This document shows, piece after piece, positions 23,201 to 32,554 of a DNA stretch of 64,000 bases. The stretch covers positions 2,108,001 through 2,172,000 of the forward strand of contig NZ_CP059162.1 in NCBI RefSeq assembly GCF_013466605.1, read 5' to 3'. A model generated the notes under the pieces. The model was given only the letters and a program-made list of their open reading frames with translations, searched no databases and had not been told where the DNA came from. Made by a program: the position numbers and the translations under genes. The stretch is from Pseudomonas chlororaphis subsp. aurantiaca (GTDB taxonomy: Bacteria; Pseudomonadota; Gammaproteobacteria; Pseudomonadales; Pseudomonadaceae). Each line of letters opens with the position of its first letter. Positions within the stretch are counted from its first letter, which is position 1.

Positions 23201-23659
23201 GACACAGCGATAGCCGCTGGCTTCCAGGCGGGTGCGCATCTGTTCGACATCCAGCTTCTGGCCGATGTCCAGCACCAGGCTGCTGCCCAGCAGGAACTTG
23301 GTCGGCGCCAGGCGATGCAGGGCCGTGGTGATCGGCACCACCAGCACACCGTGCTCCAGCTCCGGCAGCCGGTACAGGCTGGCGATCCGCTGGGAGATGA
23401 TGTCCTGGTGCGGCGAGAACAGGTCGTAGGGCAGGGTTTCCCAGTCCGGGAAGTGCAGCACGGGCAAACCCGGGGCGAAGAAACTCAACTCCTGCTCCAG
23501 CCGTTCGGCACTTTGGCTGTCGGCGGTCAGCAGCAGGGTGAAGCGCTTGGCGGCGCTGGCAGCCTCGGCAATGGCCAGGCTGAGGGCGGCACCGGGCAGA
23601 TTGCCCCAGTGCTGTTTGCCGGCGGCGGCAGGGAGTTGCGGTAGACGCAGAACGGGCAC
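20210..23659 (-). CDS. mfd: Transcription-repair coupling factor Mfd
   Basis: A 1149-aa DNA translocase that displaces stalled RNA polymerase and recruits UvrA. The N-terminal UvrB-like part includes LHFPDWETLPYDLFSPHQDI. Next is the RNA-polymerase-interacting domain (GAPVVHIDHGVGRYLGL). The RecG-like motor has Walker A LVCGDVGFGKTEVAMRA, DEEH box VIIDEEHRFGVRQKE, TATPIPRTLNM and QLRGRVGRSHHQAYAYLL. The TRCF C-terminal domain ends the protein. GTG 23659 (MPVLRLPQLPAAAGKQHWG) is chosen as the start because this is the usual N-terminus and GGAG lies upstream; the frame is open to 23713. It is first gene of mfd-csiV-snf2. Confidence 0.96.
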   Translation of the reverse strand: MPVLRLPQLPAAAGKQHWGNLPGAALSLAIAEAASAAKRFTLLLTADSQSAERLEQELSFFAPGLPVLHFPDWETLPYDLFSPHQDIISQRIASLYRLPELEHGVLVVPITTALHRLAPTKFLLGSSLVLDIGQKLDVEQMRTRLEASGYRCVDTVYEHGEFAVRGALIDLFPMGSKLPYRIDLFDDEIETLRTFDPENQRSIDKVDSVRLLPAKEFPLQKEAVTRFKARFRERFDVDFRRCPIFQDLSSGITPAGIEYYLPLFFEDTSTLFDYLPQDTQVFSLPGIEQAAENFWNDVRNRYEERRVDPSRPLLPPAELFLPVEDCFARLKSWPRVVASQQDIEAGGGRERFPAQTLPNLAIEAKANQPLAALANFLDEFSGRVLFTAESAGRREVLLELLERLKLRPKTVDSWPDFVAGKDRLAITIAPLDEGLLLDDPALALVAESPLFGQRVMQRRRREKRADANNDAVIKNLTELREGAPVVHIDHGVGRYLGLATLEIDNQAAEFLTLEYAEGAKLYVPVANLHLIARYTGSDDALAPLHRLGSETWQKAKRKAAEQVRDVAAELLDIYARRAAREGYAFADPKADYATFSAGFPFEETPDQQTTIEAVREDMLAAKPMDRLVCGDVGFGKTEVAMRAAFIAVHGGKQVAILVPTTLLAQQHYNSFRDRFADWPVTVEVMSRFKSAKEVNAAVADLAEGKIDIVIGTHKLLQDDVKIKNLGLVIIDEEHRFGVRQKEQLKALRSEVDILTLTATPIPRTLNMAVSGMRDLSIIATPPARRLSVRTFVMEQNKSTVKEALLRELLRGGQVYYLHNDVKTIEKCAAELAELVPEARIGIGHGQMRERELEQVMSDFYHKRFNVLIASTIIETGIDVPSANTIIIERADKFGLAQLHQLRGRVGRSHHQAYAYLLTPPRQQITPDAEKRLEAIANTQDLGAGFVLATNDLEIRGAGELLGDGQSGQIQAVGFTLYMEMLERAVKAIRKGEQPNLDQPLGGGPEINLRLPALIPEDYLPDVHARLILYKRIASATDEDGLKDLQVEMIDRFGLLPEPTKNLVRLTLLKLQAEQLGIKKVDGGPQGGRLEFAADTPVDPLALIKLIQGQPNRYKFEGATLFKFMVPMERPEERFNTLEALLERLTPKTA

Positions 23660-23956
23660 GGAAGGTTGAGCTCCAGCGTTGCGACAAAGTCGGTAATTGT
23701 AGCGGTCCGGCATGCCGGCTGTCAGTTGCTGATGTGTCTATTAGGCGGTTGCGGGAAATGTAGTGGTTATGACAAAAAAACGCGTTTTTTGGCAGGAAAT
23801 GTAGTGCCGAATTGGGGCGGTGTTACGGAGGGTTACAGACAACGCTGGGTTGCCGCGCAAAATGAGGCCTTTCTGAAACCCGCGTATTTACTGGGCTGGA
23901 GCGGGGCGTGTTTTTTCTGGATGGAGTTTTGTTACGTTCTGCGCGACAGGCGCGCA

Positions 23957-23985
23957 TTGCTACGCAGGGGACTCGGCTGCATAAT
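23957..23985 (+). promoter_or_regulatory. Promoter of the GAPDH gene
   Basis: TTGCTA, 17-nt spacer, CATAAT. It lies 39 nt before the GTG start. The rest of the mfd-GAPDH divergent gap (23660-23956) shows no gene; the reading frame there extends the GAPDH frame without family similarity. Confidence 0.55.
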
Positions 23986-24024
23986 GTAGCCCCTTTTTTC
24001 AGCCCCTACATGTGGAAGGTTCCC

Positions 24025-25473
24025 GTGACTCAGAAGCCCGACCAGTGTCTTGGTGAATGGATCGACCGTGAAGCGCTCGCAGAAGCGATGATTCCGCTTA
24101 TCGGTCAGCTCTACCGCAATAACAATGTGGTGAGTTCGATCTATGGCCGCAGCCTGATCAACCAGTCTGTCATCGCGATTCTCAAAGCTCACCGCTTTGC
24201 TCGCCATCGCTCTTGCGACGATAGCGAACTCTCCGTCCACGAAACATTCCCACTGCTCAAGGCCATGAGCGAGCTCAAGCTCGGCGCGGCTTCGGTGGAC
24301 CTGGGCAAGTTGGCGTTCAAATTCCGCAACGAAGGCAATGGCCGCACCGCCGAGCAATTCGTTCGCGAAGAGCTGGCTGATGTGGTTGGCCAGCAAAACG
24401 CTTCGCCCCGTAAAGGCACCGACGTGGTCCTGTACGGCTTCGGTCGTATCGGCCGTCTGCTGGCGCGCATCCTGATCGAGAAAACCGGTGGCGGCGACGG
24501 ACTGCGCCTGCGTGCCATCGTGGTGCGCAAAGGCGCCGAGAACGACCTGACCAAACGCGCCAGCCTGCTGCGTCGCGACTCGGTACACGGTTCGTTCAAC
24601 GGCACCATCACCATCGACGAAACCAACAACACAATCACCGCCAACGGCAACCTGATCCAGGTTATCTACGCGAAGAACCCGACCGAGGTGGACTACACCC
24701 AGTACGGCATCAAAGACGCACTGCTGGTGGACAACACTGGCGTATGGCGCGACGCCGATGGCCTGGGGCAGCACCTGGCCTGCCCGGGTATCGACCGCGT
24801 CGTCCTGACCGCGCCTGGCAAAGGCAAGCTGAAGAACATCGTTCACGGTATCAACCACGCTGACATCACCGCTGACGACAAGATCGTTTCCGCTGCTTCC
24901 TGCACCACCAACGCCATCGTGCCGGTGCTCAAGGCCGTGAACGACAAGTTCGGCATCGTCAACGGTCACGTCGAAACCGTTCACTCGTACACCAACGACC
25001 AGAACCTGATCGACAACTTCCACAAGGGCAATCGTCGTGGCCGTAGCGCCGCGCTGAACATGGTGATCACCGAGACCGGTGCTGCCACCGCTGCTGCCAA
25101 GGCCCTGCCTGAGCTGGCCGGCAAGCTGACCGGTAACGCGATCCGCGTTCCGACGCCAAACGTGTCAATGGCCATTCTCAACCTGAACCTTGAGAAAGCT
25201 GCTACCCGTGAAGAGATGAACGAGTACCTGCGCTACATGGCGCTGCACTCCGATCTGCACAAGCAGATCGACTTCGTCAATTCCCAGGAAGTGGTTTCCA
25301 CCGACTTCGTCGGCTCGCGCCACGCTGGTGTGGTGGACGCTGAAGCGACCATCACCCAGGATAACCGCGTTGTTCTGTACGTCTGGTACGACAACGAATT
25401 CGGTTACAGCTGCCAGGTGGTTCGCGTGATGGAAGACATGGCTGGTGTGAACCCGCCTGCATTCCCGCGCTAA
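24025..25473 (+). CDS. Glyceraldehyde-3-phosphate dehydrogenase with N-terminal extension (PA3001-like)
   Basis: A 482-aa GAPDH. The Rossmann core starts only at about residue 137 (VVLYGFGRIGRLLARILIEK). The catalytic Cys is in SAASCTTNAIVPVLK and the His in VETVHSYTNDQNL. About 130 extra N-terminal residues (CLGEWIDREALAEAMIPLIG onward) are absent from classical GAPDHs but usual in this Pseudomonas class. GTG 24025 has GGAAGG 6 nt upstream; an in-frame ATG at 24010 is the alternative, giving 487 aa. The enzyme interconverts glyceraldehyde-3-phosphate and 1,3-bisphosphoglycerate. A gluconeogenic preference is inference. Confidence 0.9.
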   Translation: MTQKPDQCLGEWIDREALAEAMIPLIGQLYRNNNVVSSIYGRSLINQSVIAILKAHRFARHRSCDDSELSVHETFPLLKAMSELKLGAASVDLGKLAFKFRNEGNGRTAEQFVREELADVVGQQNASPRKGTDVVLYGFGRIGRLLARILIEKTGGGDGLRLRAIVVRKGAENDLTKRASLLRRDSVHGSFNGTITIDETNNTITANGNLIQVIYAKNPTEVDYTQYGIKDALLVDNTGVWRDADGLGQHLACPGIDRVVLTAPGKGKLKNIVHGINHADITADDKIVSAASCTTNAIVPVLKAVNDKFGIVNGHVETVHSYTNDQNLIDNFHKGNRRGRSAALNMVITETGAATAAAKALPELAGKLTGNAIRVPTPNVSMAILNLNLEKAATREEMNEYLRYMALHSDLHKQIDFVNSQEVVSTDFVGSRHAGVVDAEATITQDNRVVLYVWYDNEFGYSCQVVRVMEDMAGVNPPAFPR

Positions 25474-25492
25474 GGCTTAGTAGCCGCACATG

Positions 25493-25522
25493 AAAACGCC
25501 CCGACTTGTCGGGGCGTTTTTG
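25493..25522. terminator. Bidirectional terminator
   Basis: AAAACGCCCCGAC/GTCGGGGCGTTTT is a strong hairpin with A- and T-runs between convergent genes. Confidence 0.9.
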
Positions 25523-25552
25523 TTTGTGGCGTCTGCTCGCGATAGCGTCCTG

Positions 25553-26851
25553 TCAGGCGCCATCGGCTATCGCCGCCTGTGCGCTGCGCAGTTCGTGGCG
25601 ATTGCCGCGGAACAGCACCAGGGTCGCGATCAGGCCCAGCACCGCCGCGCCGCTGAGCCAGATACCCGGCGCCGCCTTGTTGTCCAGCACATGGATCAGG
25701 TAGGTGCAGGCTGCCGGCGTGAAGCCGCCAAAGGTGGCGGTCGCCAGGCTGTAGGCCAGGGAGAAACCGGTGGTGCGTACTTCCACCGGCATGATCTCGG
25801 TGAGGGCCACCACCATGGCGCCGTTGTAGGAGCCATAGAGGAAGGACAGCCACAGCTCGACGATCAGCAGGTGGCTGAAGCTCGGGTTGGCCACCAGCCA
25901 GGACAGTGCCGGGTAAGCCGTCAGGATTGCCAGGGCAGTTGCCGCCAGCAGCAGCGGCTTGCGCCCGACCTTGTCCGAGACGGCGCCCATCACCGGCAGC
26001 CAGAAGAAGTTCGACAGGCCGATGCACACGGTGACCAGCAGTGCGTCGAGGTCCGACAGCTGCAGCTCGGCCTTGCCGAAGGTCGGGGTGTAGGCGGTGA
26101 TCAGGTAGAAGGACACGGTGGTCATCACCACCAGCGCCATGCCGGCCAGGACGATGCCGAAGTTCTGGCCGATGGAGCGGATGATTTCCTGCAGGGTAGG
26201 GCGATGCTTGCGTGCCTGGAACTCCGGGGTTTCTTCCAGCGAGCGACGGATCATGAAGATCGCCGGCACTATCATGCAGCCCACCAGGAACGGCACGCGC
26301 CAGCCCCAGTCGCCCATTTGCTCCGGGCTCAGCCAATGATTCAGGCCCACGCCCAGCAGTCCGGCGAATACCACGGCGGCCTGTTGGCTCGCCGATTGCC
26401 AGCTGACGAAGAAGCCCTTGCGGCCCGGGGTGGAGATTTCCGCCAGGTAAACCGAGACGCCTCCCAGCTCCACCCCGGCAGAGAAGCCTTGCAGCAAGCG
26501 GCCGAGCAGCACCAGCAATGGCGCGGCGACGCCGAGGGTGGCATAGCCCGGGACGCAGGCAATCAGCACGGTACCCGCGGCCATGAGCAGCAGGGTGATG
26601 ATCAGGCCCCGGCGGCGGCCATGGCGGTCGATATAGGCGCCGAGAAAGATCGCACCCAGTGGGCGCATCAGGAAGCCGGCGCCGAAGGTCGCCAGCGACA
26701 GCATCAATGACGCGAAAGCACTGTCGGCAGGGAAGAAGGTCTTGGCGATGGCCGTGGCATAGAAGCCGTAGACCATGAAGTCGAACATCTCCAGAAAGTT
26801 GCCGCTGACAACGCGAAAGATCGCCTTGCCTTTGCCCGTGGTCGTGGACAT
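25553..26851 (-). CDS. MFS transporter, metabolite:H+ symporter (citrate/dicarboxylate-like)
   Basis: A 432-aa, 12-helix inner-membrane symporter of the MHS branch of the major facilitator superfamily. Diagnostic features are [19 protein letters not shown] in helix 1, [20 protein letters not shown] between helices 2 and 3, [17 protein letters not shown] in helix 4, and the duplicate loop [13 protein letters not shown]. Known relatives carry citrate, tricarballylate, alpha-ketoglutarate or proline/betaine; the first is the closest by eye, but the substrate is not settled. ATG 26851 is preferred (GTGAGTGA upstream); GTG 26860 is possible. It occupies the place where P. aeruginosa has nqr and aroP1. 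Confidence 0.85.
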   Translation of the reverse strand: MSTTTGKGKAIFRVVSGNFLEMFDFMVYGFYATAIAKTFFPADSAFASLMLSLATFGAGFLMRPLGAIFLGAYIDRHGRRRGLIITLLLMAAGTVLIACVPGYATLGVAAPLLVLLGRLLQGFSAGVELGGVSVYLAEISTPGRKGFFVSWQSASQQAAVVFAGLLGVGLNHWLSPEQMGDWGWRVPFLVGCMIVPAIFMIRRSLEETPEFQARKHRPTLQEIIRSIGQNFGIVLAGMALVVMTTVSFYLITAYTPTFGKAELQLSDLDALLVTVCIGLSNFFWLPVMGAVSDKVGRKPLLLAATALAILTAYPALSWLVANPSFSHLLIVELWLSFLYGSYNGAMVVALTEIMPVEVRTTGFSLAYSLATATFGGFTPAACTYLIHVLDNKAAPGIWLSGAAVLGLIATLVLFRGNRHELRSAQAAIADGA

Positions 26852-27157
26852 TTTATTCACTCACTTTGGCTATTTTGATAGCAATCCCTGGTCGTTACCC
26901 GTCCTGGCTGTACGATCTGGAGCGGCTAAGCTGCAGATCAGACAGTTTGTAACAATATGTGTATGAGTCTGCCGAGGCAACAAAAACTCTTAGCTTGCTT
27001 GCTAAATGGATGGAAGGCTTGGGATTTACTGCCAGCCAGTTCGCTGAACAAACCCGCAGGAGCAGCTCGCGATGAGCTGGGTTCGGCCTGCATCAAATCC
27101 GCGGTGGCTGCCGCATAATGGCCCGCCCTGATCGGCGACTGCCGAGAGGGAAATCGA
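26852..27157. other. Divergent intergenic region, MFS transporter / apbE
   Basis: About 306 bp without a supportable gene. It contains a short REP-like palindrome (AGCTCGCGATGAGCT near 27066) and GCATAAT near 27113, which may be a -10 for apbE without a clear -35. Confidence 0.4.
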
Positions 27158-28201
27158 GTGTCGGGAGGCGAAGTCTTGCTGGGTGGATCTTGGGTGCGAG
27201 GGTGGGTTCCTGTCGTTTTGGTCATGGTCCTGGCCGGATGTGATCGGGGCGACTCGCTGGAAAGCTTCGGCGGCCCGACCATGGGCAGCACCTACTCGAT
27301 CAAGTACGTGAGGTGGGCAGGCCTGGCTGCACCGAGTGCGGTGCAGGCCGAGGTCGAGCAGATACTCGCGCAGATCGATCGACAGATGTCGACCTATCGC
27401 AGCGACTCGGACATCGAACGCTTCAACGATCTGCCGGCCAATAGCTGCCAGGCGATGCCGGCGGCGGTCCTGCGCTTGATCGAGGTGGGCCAGCGGTTGT
27501 CGCGGGACAGCCTGGGCTCCTTCGATCTGACGGTCGAGCCGTTGCTCAATCTCTGGGGCTTCGGCCCGCAGGGGCGCGGGGAGGCGGTGCCGAGTGATGA
27601 GGCACTGGCGCAGGCGCGGCAGCGGGTCGGCTATACCCATCTGCGTATCGAGGGCGACCAGTTGTGCAAGGACGCAGCGGTCGAGGTGGATTTCAACAGC
27701 ATCGCCGCCGGTTACGCAGTGGACCGGATTGCCGCCAGGTTCGCGGAAATGGGCATCGACAGTTACCTGGCCGAAGCCACGGGCGAACTCAAGGCGGTCG
27801 GCAGGAAACCCGATGGTTCGGCGTGGCGCATAGCCCTGGAGGAGCCGCGGGACGACCGACAGGTGGCCGAGCGGGTCATAGCCGTCGACGGTTATGGGGT
27901 TTCGACTTCCGGCGACTACCGCAATTATTTCCAGCGCGATGGGCAGCGTTATTCCCACACCTTCGACGCCCGCACCGGCAGACCTGTCGAGCATGGGCTG
28001 GCCTCGGTCACGGTGATTCATCCAGCGGCCGTGATGGCCGATGGGTTATCGACCCTGTTGCTGATCCTTGGCCCCAAGCGCGGCTGGGACTACGCAGAAA
28101 AACACGATATCGCCGCATTTTTTGTGATTCGCGCCGATACAGGCTTCGTCACACGCAGCAACCGCGCGTTTGATCGCCTGTTTGCCGGACAAAAGCAGTA
28201 A
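27158..28201 (+). CDS. apbE: FAD:protein FMN transferase ApbE (lipoprotein)
   Basis: A 347-aa periplasmic lipoprotein that attaches FMN covalently to Thr/Ser of target proteins such as NqrB/NqrC and RnfG/RnfD. The lipobox is LVMVLAGC, followed by FGGPTMGSTYSIKY, the ApbE signature. Also visible are STYRSDSDIERFN, DFNSIAAGYAVDRIA, EATGELKAVG and SHTFDARTGRPVEH (metal and FAD site). GTG 27158 (AGAGGG upstream) is listed; TTG 27176, with GGGAGG 7 nt upstream, is an equally good start and gives a more compact signal peptide. Its usual neighbour, the nqr operon, is missing here. Confidence 0.92.
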   Translation: MSGGEVLLGGSWVRGWVPVVLVMVLAGCDRGDSLESFGGPTMGSTYSIKYVRWAGLAAPSAVQAEVEQILAQIDRQMSTYRSDSDIERFNDLPANSCQAMPAAVLRLIEVGQRLSRDSLGSFDLTVEPLLNLWGFGPQGRGEAVPSDEALAQARQRVGYTHLRIEGDQLCKDAAVEVDFNSIAAGYAVDRIAARFAEMGIDSYLAEATGELKAVGRKPDGSAWRIALEEPRDDRQVAERVIAVDGYGVSTSGDYRNYFQRDGQRYSHTFDARTGRPVEHGLASVTVIHPAAVMADGLSTLLLILGPKRGWDYAEKHDIAAFFVIRADTGFVTRSNRAFDRLFAGQKQ

Positions 28202-28402
28202 TCTTGCGCAACGCCGCGGCGCGATGTCGCAGGCAAAAGTAGCCGGCGACGCGACCAAGGGTTAATGTGCGCGGCGTTGACGCTTCTATAGACTGTGCCC
28301 GGCTTCGTAACCGAGCCAAATTGATCCTTCATGCCGCTGGCCGCGACATGATTTAGCCGCAGGTGCCACATCGGGTGCCGCGGCCTGTTCTGAGGAGTAC
28401 GC

Positions 28403-29797
28403 ATGGCTGTCTACAACTACGACGTAGTGGTGCTGGGTTCAGGCCCCGCTGGAGAAGGTGCGGCAATGAACGCCGCGAAAGCAGGACGCAAGGTAGCGAT
28501 GGTCGATAGCCGTCGCCAGGTCGGCGGTAACTGCACCCACCTGGGCACCATCCCGTCCAAGGCCTTGCGTCACTCGGTCCGGCAGATCATGCAGTTCAAC
28601 ACCAACCCGATGTTCCGGGCCATTGGCGAGCCGCGCTGGTTCTCGTTCCCCGACGTACTGAAAAGCGCCGAGAAGGTCATCTCCAAGCAGGTCGCCTCGC
28701 GCACCGGCTACTACGCGCGTAACCGGGTCGACGTGTTCTTCGGTACCGGCAGCTTCGCCGACGAGCAGACCATCGAAGTGGTCTGCGCCAACGGTGTGGT
28801 CGAGAAGCTGGTGGCCAAGCACATCATCATCGCCACCGGCTCGCGTCCGTATCGCCCGGCCGATATCGATTTCCACCACCCGCGTATCTACGATAGCGAC
28901 ACCATCCTCAGCCTCGGCCACACCCCGCGCAAACTCATCGTTTACGGCGCTGGCGTGATCGGTTGTGAATACGCCTCGATCTTCAGTGGCCTGGGGGTGC
29001 TGGTCGAGCTGGTGGACAACCGCGGCCAGTTGCTGAGCTTCCTGGACTCCGAGATCTCCCAAGCGCTGAGCTACCACTTCAGCAACAACAACATCACCGT
29101 GCGCCACAACGAGGAATACGACCGCGTCGAAGGCCTCGACAATGGCGTGATCCTGCACCTCAAGTCGGGCAAGAAGATCAAGGCCGACGCCTTGCTCTGG
29201 TGCAATGGCCGGACCGGCAATACCGACCGGCTGGGCATGGAAAACATCGGGGTCAAGGTCAACAGCCGTGGCCAGATCGAAGTGGACGAGAACTACCGCA
29301 CCTGCGTGCCGAACATCTACGGCGCCGGTGACGTGATCGGCTGGCCGAGTCTGGCCAGTGCCGCCCATGACCAGGGTCGTTCGGCCGCCGGCAGCATCGT
29401 CGACAACGGCAGCTGGCGCTTCGTCAACGATGTACCGACCGGGATCTACACCATTCCGGAGATCAGCTCGATCGGTAAGAACGAACAGGAACTGACCCAG
29501 GCCAAGGTGCCGTACGAAGTGGGCAAGGCCTTCTTCAAGAGCATGGCCCGTGCGCAGATCGCCGGTGAGCCGCAAGGCATGCTGAAGATCCTGTTCCACC
29601 GCGAAACCCTGGAAGTCCTGGGCGTGCACTGCTTCGGCTACCAGGCTTCGGAGATCGTGCACATCGGCCAGGCGATCATGAACCAGCCGGGCGAACTCAA
29701 TACCCTGAAGTACTTCGTCAACACCACGTTCAACTACCCGACCATGGCCGAAGCCTATCGGGTCGCAGCTTACGACGGCCTCAACCGGCTTTTTTGA
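28403..29797 (+). CDS. sthA: Soluble pyridine nucleotide transhydrogenase
   Basis: A 464-aa cytosolic FAD flavoprotein that transfers hydride between NADPH and NAD+, balancing the two pools. FAD motif [15 protein letters not shown]; second dinucleotide motif [18 protein letters not shown]-binding end [16 protein letters not shown]-terminal dimer domain. The family resembles dihydrolipoamide dehydrogenase but lacks the redox disulfide. Here [17 protein letters not shown] keeps one Cys of the pair, as expected for Sth. GAGGAG precedes ATG 28403. Confidence 0.95.
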   Translation: MAVYNYDVVVLGSGPAGEGAAMNAAKAGRKVAMVDSRRQVGGNCTHLGTIPSKALRHSVRQIMQFNTNPMFRAIGEPRWFSFPDVLKSAEKVISKQVASRTGYYARNRVDVFFGTGSFADEQTIEVVCANGVVEKLVAKHIIIATGSRPYRPADIDFHHPRIYDSDTILSLGHTPRKLIVYGAGVIGCEYASIFSGLGVLVELVDNRGQLLSFLDSEISQALSYHFSNNNITVRHNEEYDRVEGLDNGVILHLKSGKKIKADALLWCNGRTGNTDRLGMENIGVKVNSRGQIEVDENYRTCVPNIYGAGDVIGWPSLASAAHDQGRSAAGSIVDNGSWRFVNDVPTGIYTIPEISSIGKNEQELTQAKVPYEVGKAFFKSMARAQIAGEPQGMLKILFHRETLEVLGVHCFGYQASEIVHIGQAIMNQPGELNTLKYFVNTTFNYPTMAEAYRVAAYDGLNRLF

Positions 29798-29805
29798 GCG
29801 ACTCC

Positions 29806-29832
29806 GGCCGGTGGCCTGAGCCGGCCGGGGAG
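29806..29832. terminator. GC-rich hairpin between convergent sthA and GDPD genes
   Basis: CTCCGGCCGG/CCGGCCGGGGAG forms a strong stem 10 nt after the sthA stop, with no clear T-run. It is a possible terminator. Confidence 0.4.
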
Positions 29833-29839
29833 ACCGATT

Positions 29840-30562
29840 TCAGTAACTCTCGAGCGTGGCGCTGGCCAAACCGGGAAAGTCTGTAATCAGGCTGTCTACG
29901 CCGAAGTCGGCGAGCCTGCGCATCAGCGCGGGCTCGTTGACTGTCCACACCGACACATGCAAACCCTGACGCTGCGCCCGTTGCAGCCGCTCCGGGGTGC
30001 AGAGTGTCCAGTTCAACGCCAGAATCTCGCAGCCGTAGCTTTGCGCGACCTTCAACGGGTCGAGCCAGGCGTATTCGGCGACCAGTCCGCGCGACAGGTC
30101 CGGGGTCAATTCGACAGCCGCCTTGAGCACTTCCCGTGAACTGGAGGTGACGGTGACCTTGTCCAGCAGGCCGAAACGCTGCGCCATTTCGCGAATCGCC
30201 AACACCGTGGTGGCGGCACGGGTGCGCGAGGCACTCTTGACCTCCAACTGCCAGTGCTCGAAGTCGCACTTTTCGAACAGCTCTTCCAGGCGCGGGATTG
30301 GGCAGGGCGTGACCCAGCCCGGGCCACCCTTGCGGGCGTCATAGGTCACCAGCTCTTCGGCGCTGTGTTCGACCACCTTGCCGCGGCGGTCGGTGGTGCG
30401 CTTGAGGGTTGGGTCGTGGATCACCATCAGCTCACCGTCCATGGACAGGTGCAGGTCCAGCTCGCAACGGCGCACGCCATGCTTGAGGCACTGCTGGAAG
30501 CTGGTCAGGGTGTTTTCCGGTGCTTCGCCTTTAGCGCCGCGGTGGCCATAAATCAGGGTCAC
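29840..30562 (-). CDS. Glycerophosphodiester phosphodiesterase (cytoplasmic, UgpQ-like)
   Basis: A 240-aa GDPD-family TIM barrel that hydrolyses glycerophosphodiesters to glycerol-3-phosphate and an alcohol. The signature is at the start: IYGHRGAKGEAPENTLTSF, then ELDLHLSMDGELMVIHDPTL (metal-binding Glu/Asp and catalytic His pair). The C-terminal VSVWTVNEPALMRRL and GVDSLITDFPG are typical. No signal peptide, so a cytosolic enzyme. Gene order with sthA and pilZ matches PA2990. Confidence 0.9.
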   Translation of the reverse strand: MTLIYGHRGAKGEAPENTLTSFQQCLKHGVRRCELDLHLSMDGELMVIHDPTLKRTTDRRGKVVEHSAEELVTYDARKGGPGWVTPCPIPRLEELFEKCDFEHWQLEVKSASRTRAATTVLAIREMAQRFGLLDKVTVTSSSREVLKAAVELTPDLSRGLVAEYAWLDPLKVAQSYGCEILALNWTLCTPERLQRAQRQGLHVSVWTVNEPALMRRLADFGVDSLITDFPGLASATLESY

Positions 30563-30622
30563 GATTGCTCCTTCACGGAAATTTTTCCATTAGATGGTCG
30601 GTGCTGCGCGATGGGGACAAGG

Positions 30623-31210
30623 TCAGTCGGCTGCCGGGTCGTTCTGCTCTCGGGCCTGGCGACGTTCCTGGGCCTGCCGCTGCAGGATATAGCGCGCCAG
30701 CAGCTGGCGTTGGGCGTCGGTCAATGATTCGAACTCGGTACCGATTTCGAATGTGCCGAAACTGCGGGTTTCACAGTGGGTAACCTTGGCCCGCAACAAC
30801 AGGCCCAATGCCTGGGGCATCAGCAGCAGCTTGACTGCCAGGTGGGTGCCGGCCGGGTAGGACAGGTGATGTTCGAACTCGATGCCGCCCTCGGAGAGAA
30901 TCACCCGCTGCGGTTCGCCGAACTTGCCGAGCACGGTCTGCGCCACCACCTGGCTGAGCAGGTCGATGCGCTTGTTCATGGTCTTGAGGTAGTTGGCCAG
31001 GGTCCGGTCGCGCTCGCTGACCTGGCGCAGCAGGTGCTGCGATTCGAATTCGCTCAGGTGCAGCTCGCTGAGCAGGTTGAACAGCGGCGACGCATCCTGC
31101 AACACTTCCTTGCTCGCCGCTTCGTGGGCGGACAAGGGGCTAATTTCCAGTGCGATCGTGTCCTCGATACGGTAGTATTCGCGGCGATCTTCTTCATCTA
31201 ATGTCGACAT
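30623..31210 (-). CDS. PilZ domain protein with N-terminal helical region
   Basis: A 195-aa predicted cytosolic protein of the PA2989 type. A variant PilZ-N start (DRREYYRIEDTIALEISPL) is followed by a helical stretch (LLRQVSERDRTLANYLKTM, near residues 62-80). A PilZ beta-barrel segment follows (VILSEGGIEFEHHLSYPAG, then VTHCETRSFGTFEIGTEFE). The canonical RxxxR and D/NxSxxG c-di-GMP motif is partly degenerate (LSEGG), so binding is uncertain. It is divergent from lolC. Confidence 0.8.
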   Translation of the reverse strand: MSTLDEEDRREYYRIEDTIALEISPLSAHEAASKEVLQDASPLFNLLSELHLSEFESQHLLRQVSERDRTLANYLKTMNKRIDLLSQVVAQTVLGKFGEPQRVILSEGGIEFEHHLSYPAGTHLAVKLLLMPQALGLLLRAKVTHCETRSFGTFEIGTEFESLTDAQRQLLARYILQRQAQERRQAREQNDPAAD

Positions 31211-31303
31211 GGCGAACCCATGGTAGCGGCGGTGGTCTGAGTGTAAAGCTGCTTACCAGGACTCGCCACAAGGACGTCTTCTTTTCCTCCGAACAAGCCC
31301 GAC

Positions 31304-32554
31304 ATGTTCAGACCTCTCTTCGTATTTATTGGCACGCGTTATACCCGTGCAAAGCGTCGCAATCATTTCGTGTCATTCATTTCCCTGACCTCGATGATCG
31401 GACTCGCCCTGGGCGTGGTCGTGATGATCGTCGTGCTGTCGGTGATGAATGGTTTCGACCATGAGATGCGTACCCGCGTGCTGGGCATGGTGCCCCACGC
31501 GACCATCGAGTCCGGTGAGCCGATCAGCGACTGGCAAGGCCTGGCCGACAAGGTCAAGCAGAACCCCAAGGTGCTGGCGGTTGCGCCGTTCACCCAGATG
31601 CAGGGGTTGCTGACCAATAACGGCCAGGTGCAGAAAGTCCTGCTCAACGCCATCGATCCGGCCAAGGAACGCCAGGTTTCGATCATCGATAACTTCATGA
31701 AGCAGGGCAAGCTGGACGACCTGGCGCCCGGCAGCTTCGGCATCGTGATCGGCGACAAGGCGGCGACCAAGCTGGGGGTTGGCCTGGGCGACAAGCTGAC
31801 CTTCGTCGCGCCCGAGGTCACGGTGACCCCGGCCGGGATGTTCCCGCGCATGAAGCGTTTTACCGTGGTCGGCATCTTCCATGTCGGCGCCGGCGAGCTG
31901 GACGGCTACCTGGGCCTGACCAACCTCGACGACCTGGGCCGCCTGCATCGCTGGAAGCCGGATCAGGTTCAGGGTCTGCGCCTGAAGTTCGACGACCTGT
32001 TCCAGGCGCCACGCACCGCCTGGGAAATTGCCGAGCATCTGGGCGAGAACCAGTACTACGCCCGTGACTGGACCCGTACCCACGGCAACCTGTACCAGGC
32101 CATCCGCATGGAAAAAGCCATGATCGGCCTGCTGTTGCTGCTGATCGTCGCCGTGGCCGCCTTCAACATCATTTCCACCCTGGTGATGGTGGTGAACGAC
32201 AAGAAGGGCGATATCGCGATCCTGCGCACTCTGGGCGCAACGCCGGCCAGCATCATGGCGACCTTCATGGTCCAGGGCACGGTGATCGGTGTGATCGGTA
32301 CCTTGATCGGCGCCGTGGTCGGGATGTTCGCGGCGTTGAACGTCAGCGCGGCGATCTCCGCCCTCGAAGGCCTGATCGGGCACAAATTCCTCAATGCCGA
32401 CGTGTACTTCATCGACTACCTGCCATCGCAACTGATGGCCGAAGACGTGTTGATGGTCTGCGGTGCGGCACTGGTCCTGAGTTTCCTCGCCACCCTGTAT
32501 CCAGCCTGGCGTGCCGCGCGCACCCAGCCTGCGGAGGCGCTACGTTATGAGTGA
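31304..32554 (+). CDS. lolC: Lipoprotein-releasing ABC permease LolC
   Basis: A 416-aa inner-membrane subunit of LolCDE, which extracts outer-membrane lipoproteins from the inner membrane and hands them to LolA. It has an N-terminal membrane helix ([19 protein letters not shown]), a large periplasmic domain, and three C-terminal helices ([18 protein letters not shown] onward). The cytoplasmic coupling segment is [16 protein letters not shown]. It overlaps lolD by 8 nt. It is very similar to LolE downstream; LolC is assigned by position before lolD. Confidence 0.93.
   Translation: MFRPLFVFIGTRYTRAKRRNHFVSFISLTSMIGLALGVVVMIVVLSVMNGFDHEMRTRVLGMVPHATIESGEPISDWQGLADKVKQNPKVLAVAPFTQMQGLLTNNGQVQKVLLNAIDPAKERQVSIIDNFMKQGKLDDLAPGSFGIVIGDKAATKLGVGLGDKLTFVAPEVTVTPAGMFPRMKRFTVVGIFHVGAGELDGYLGLTNLDDLGRLHRWKPDQVQGLRLKFDDLFQAPRTAWEIAEHLGENQYYARDWTRTHGNLYQAIRMEKAMIGLLLLLIVAVAAFNIISTLVMVVNDKKGDIAILRTLGATPASIMATFMVQGTVIGVIGTLIGAVVGMFAALNVSAAISALEGLIGHKFLNADVYFIDYLPSQLMAEDVLMVCGAALVLSFLATLYPAWRAARTQPAEALRYE

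Noticed and set aside
25470..26710. Frames on both strands overlapping the MFS transporter gene
   Set aside because: They lack membrane helices and compete with a frame that has all twelve and the family motifs.
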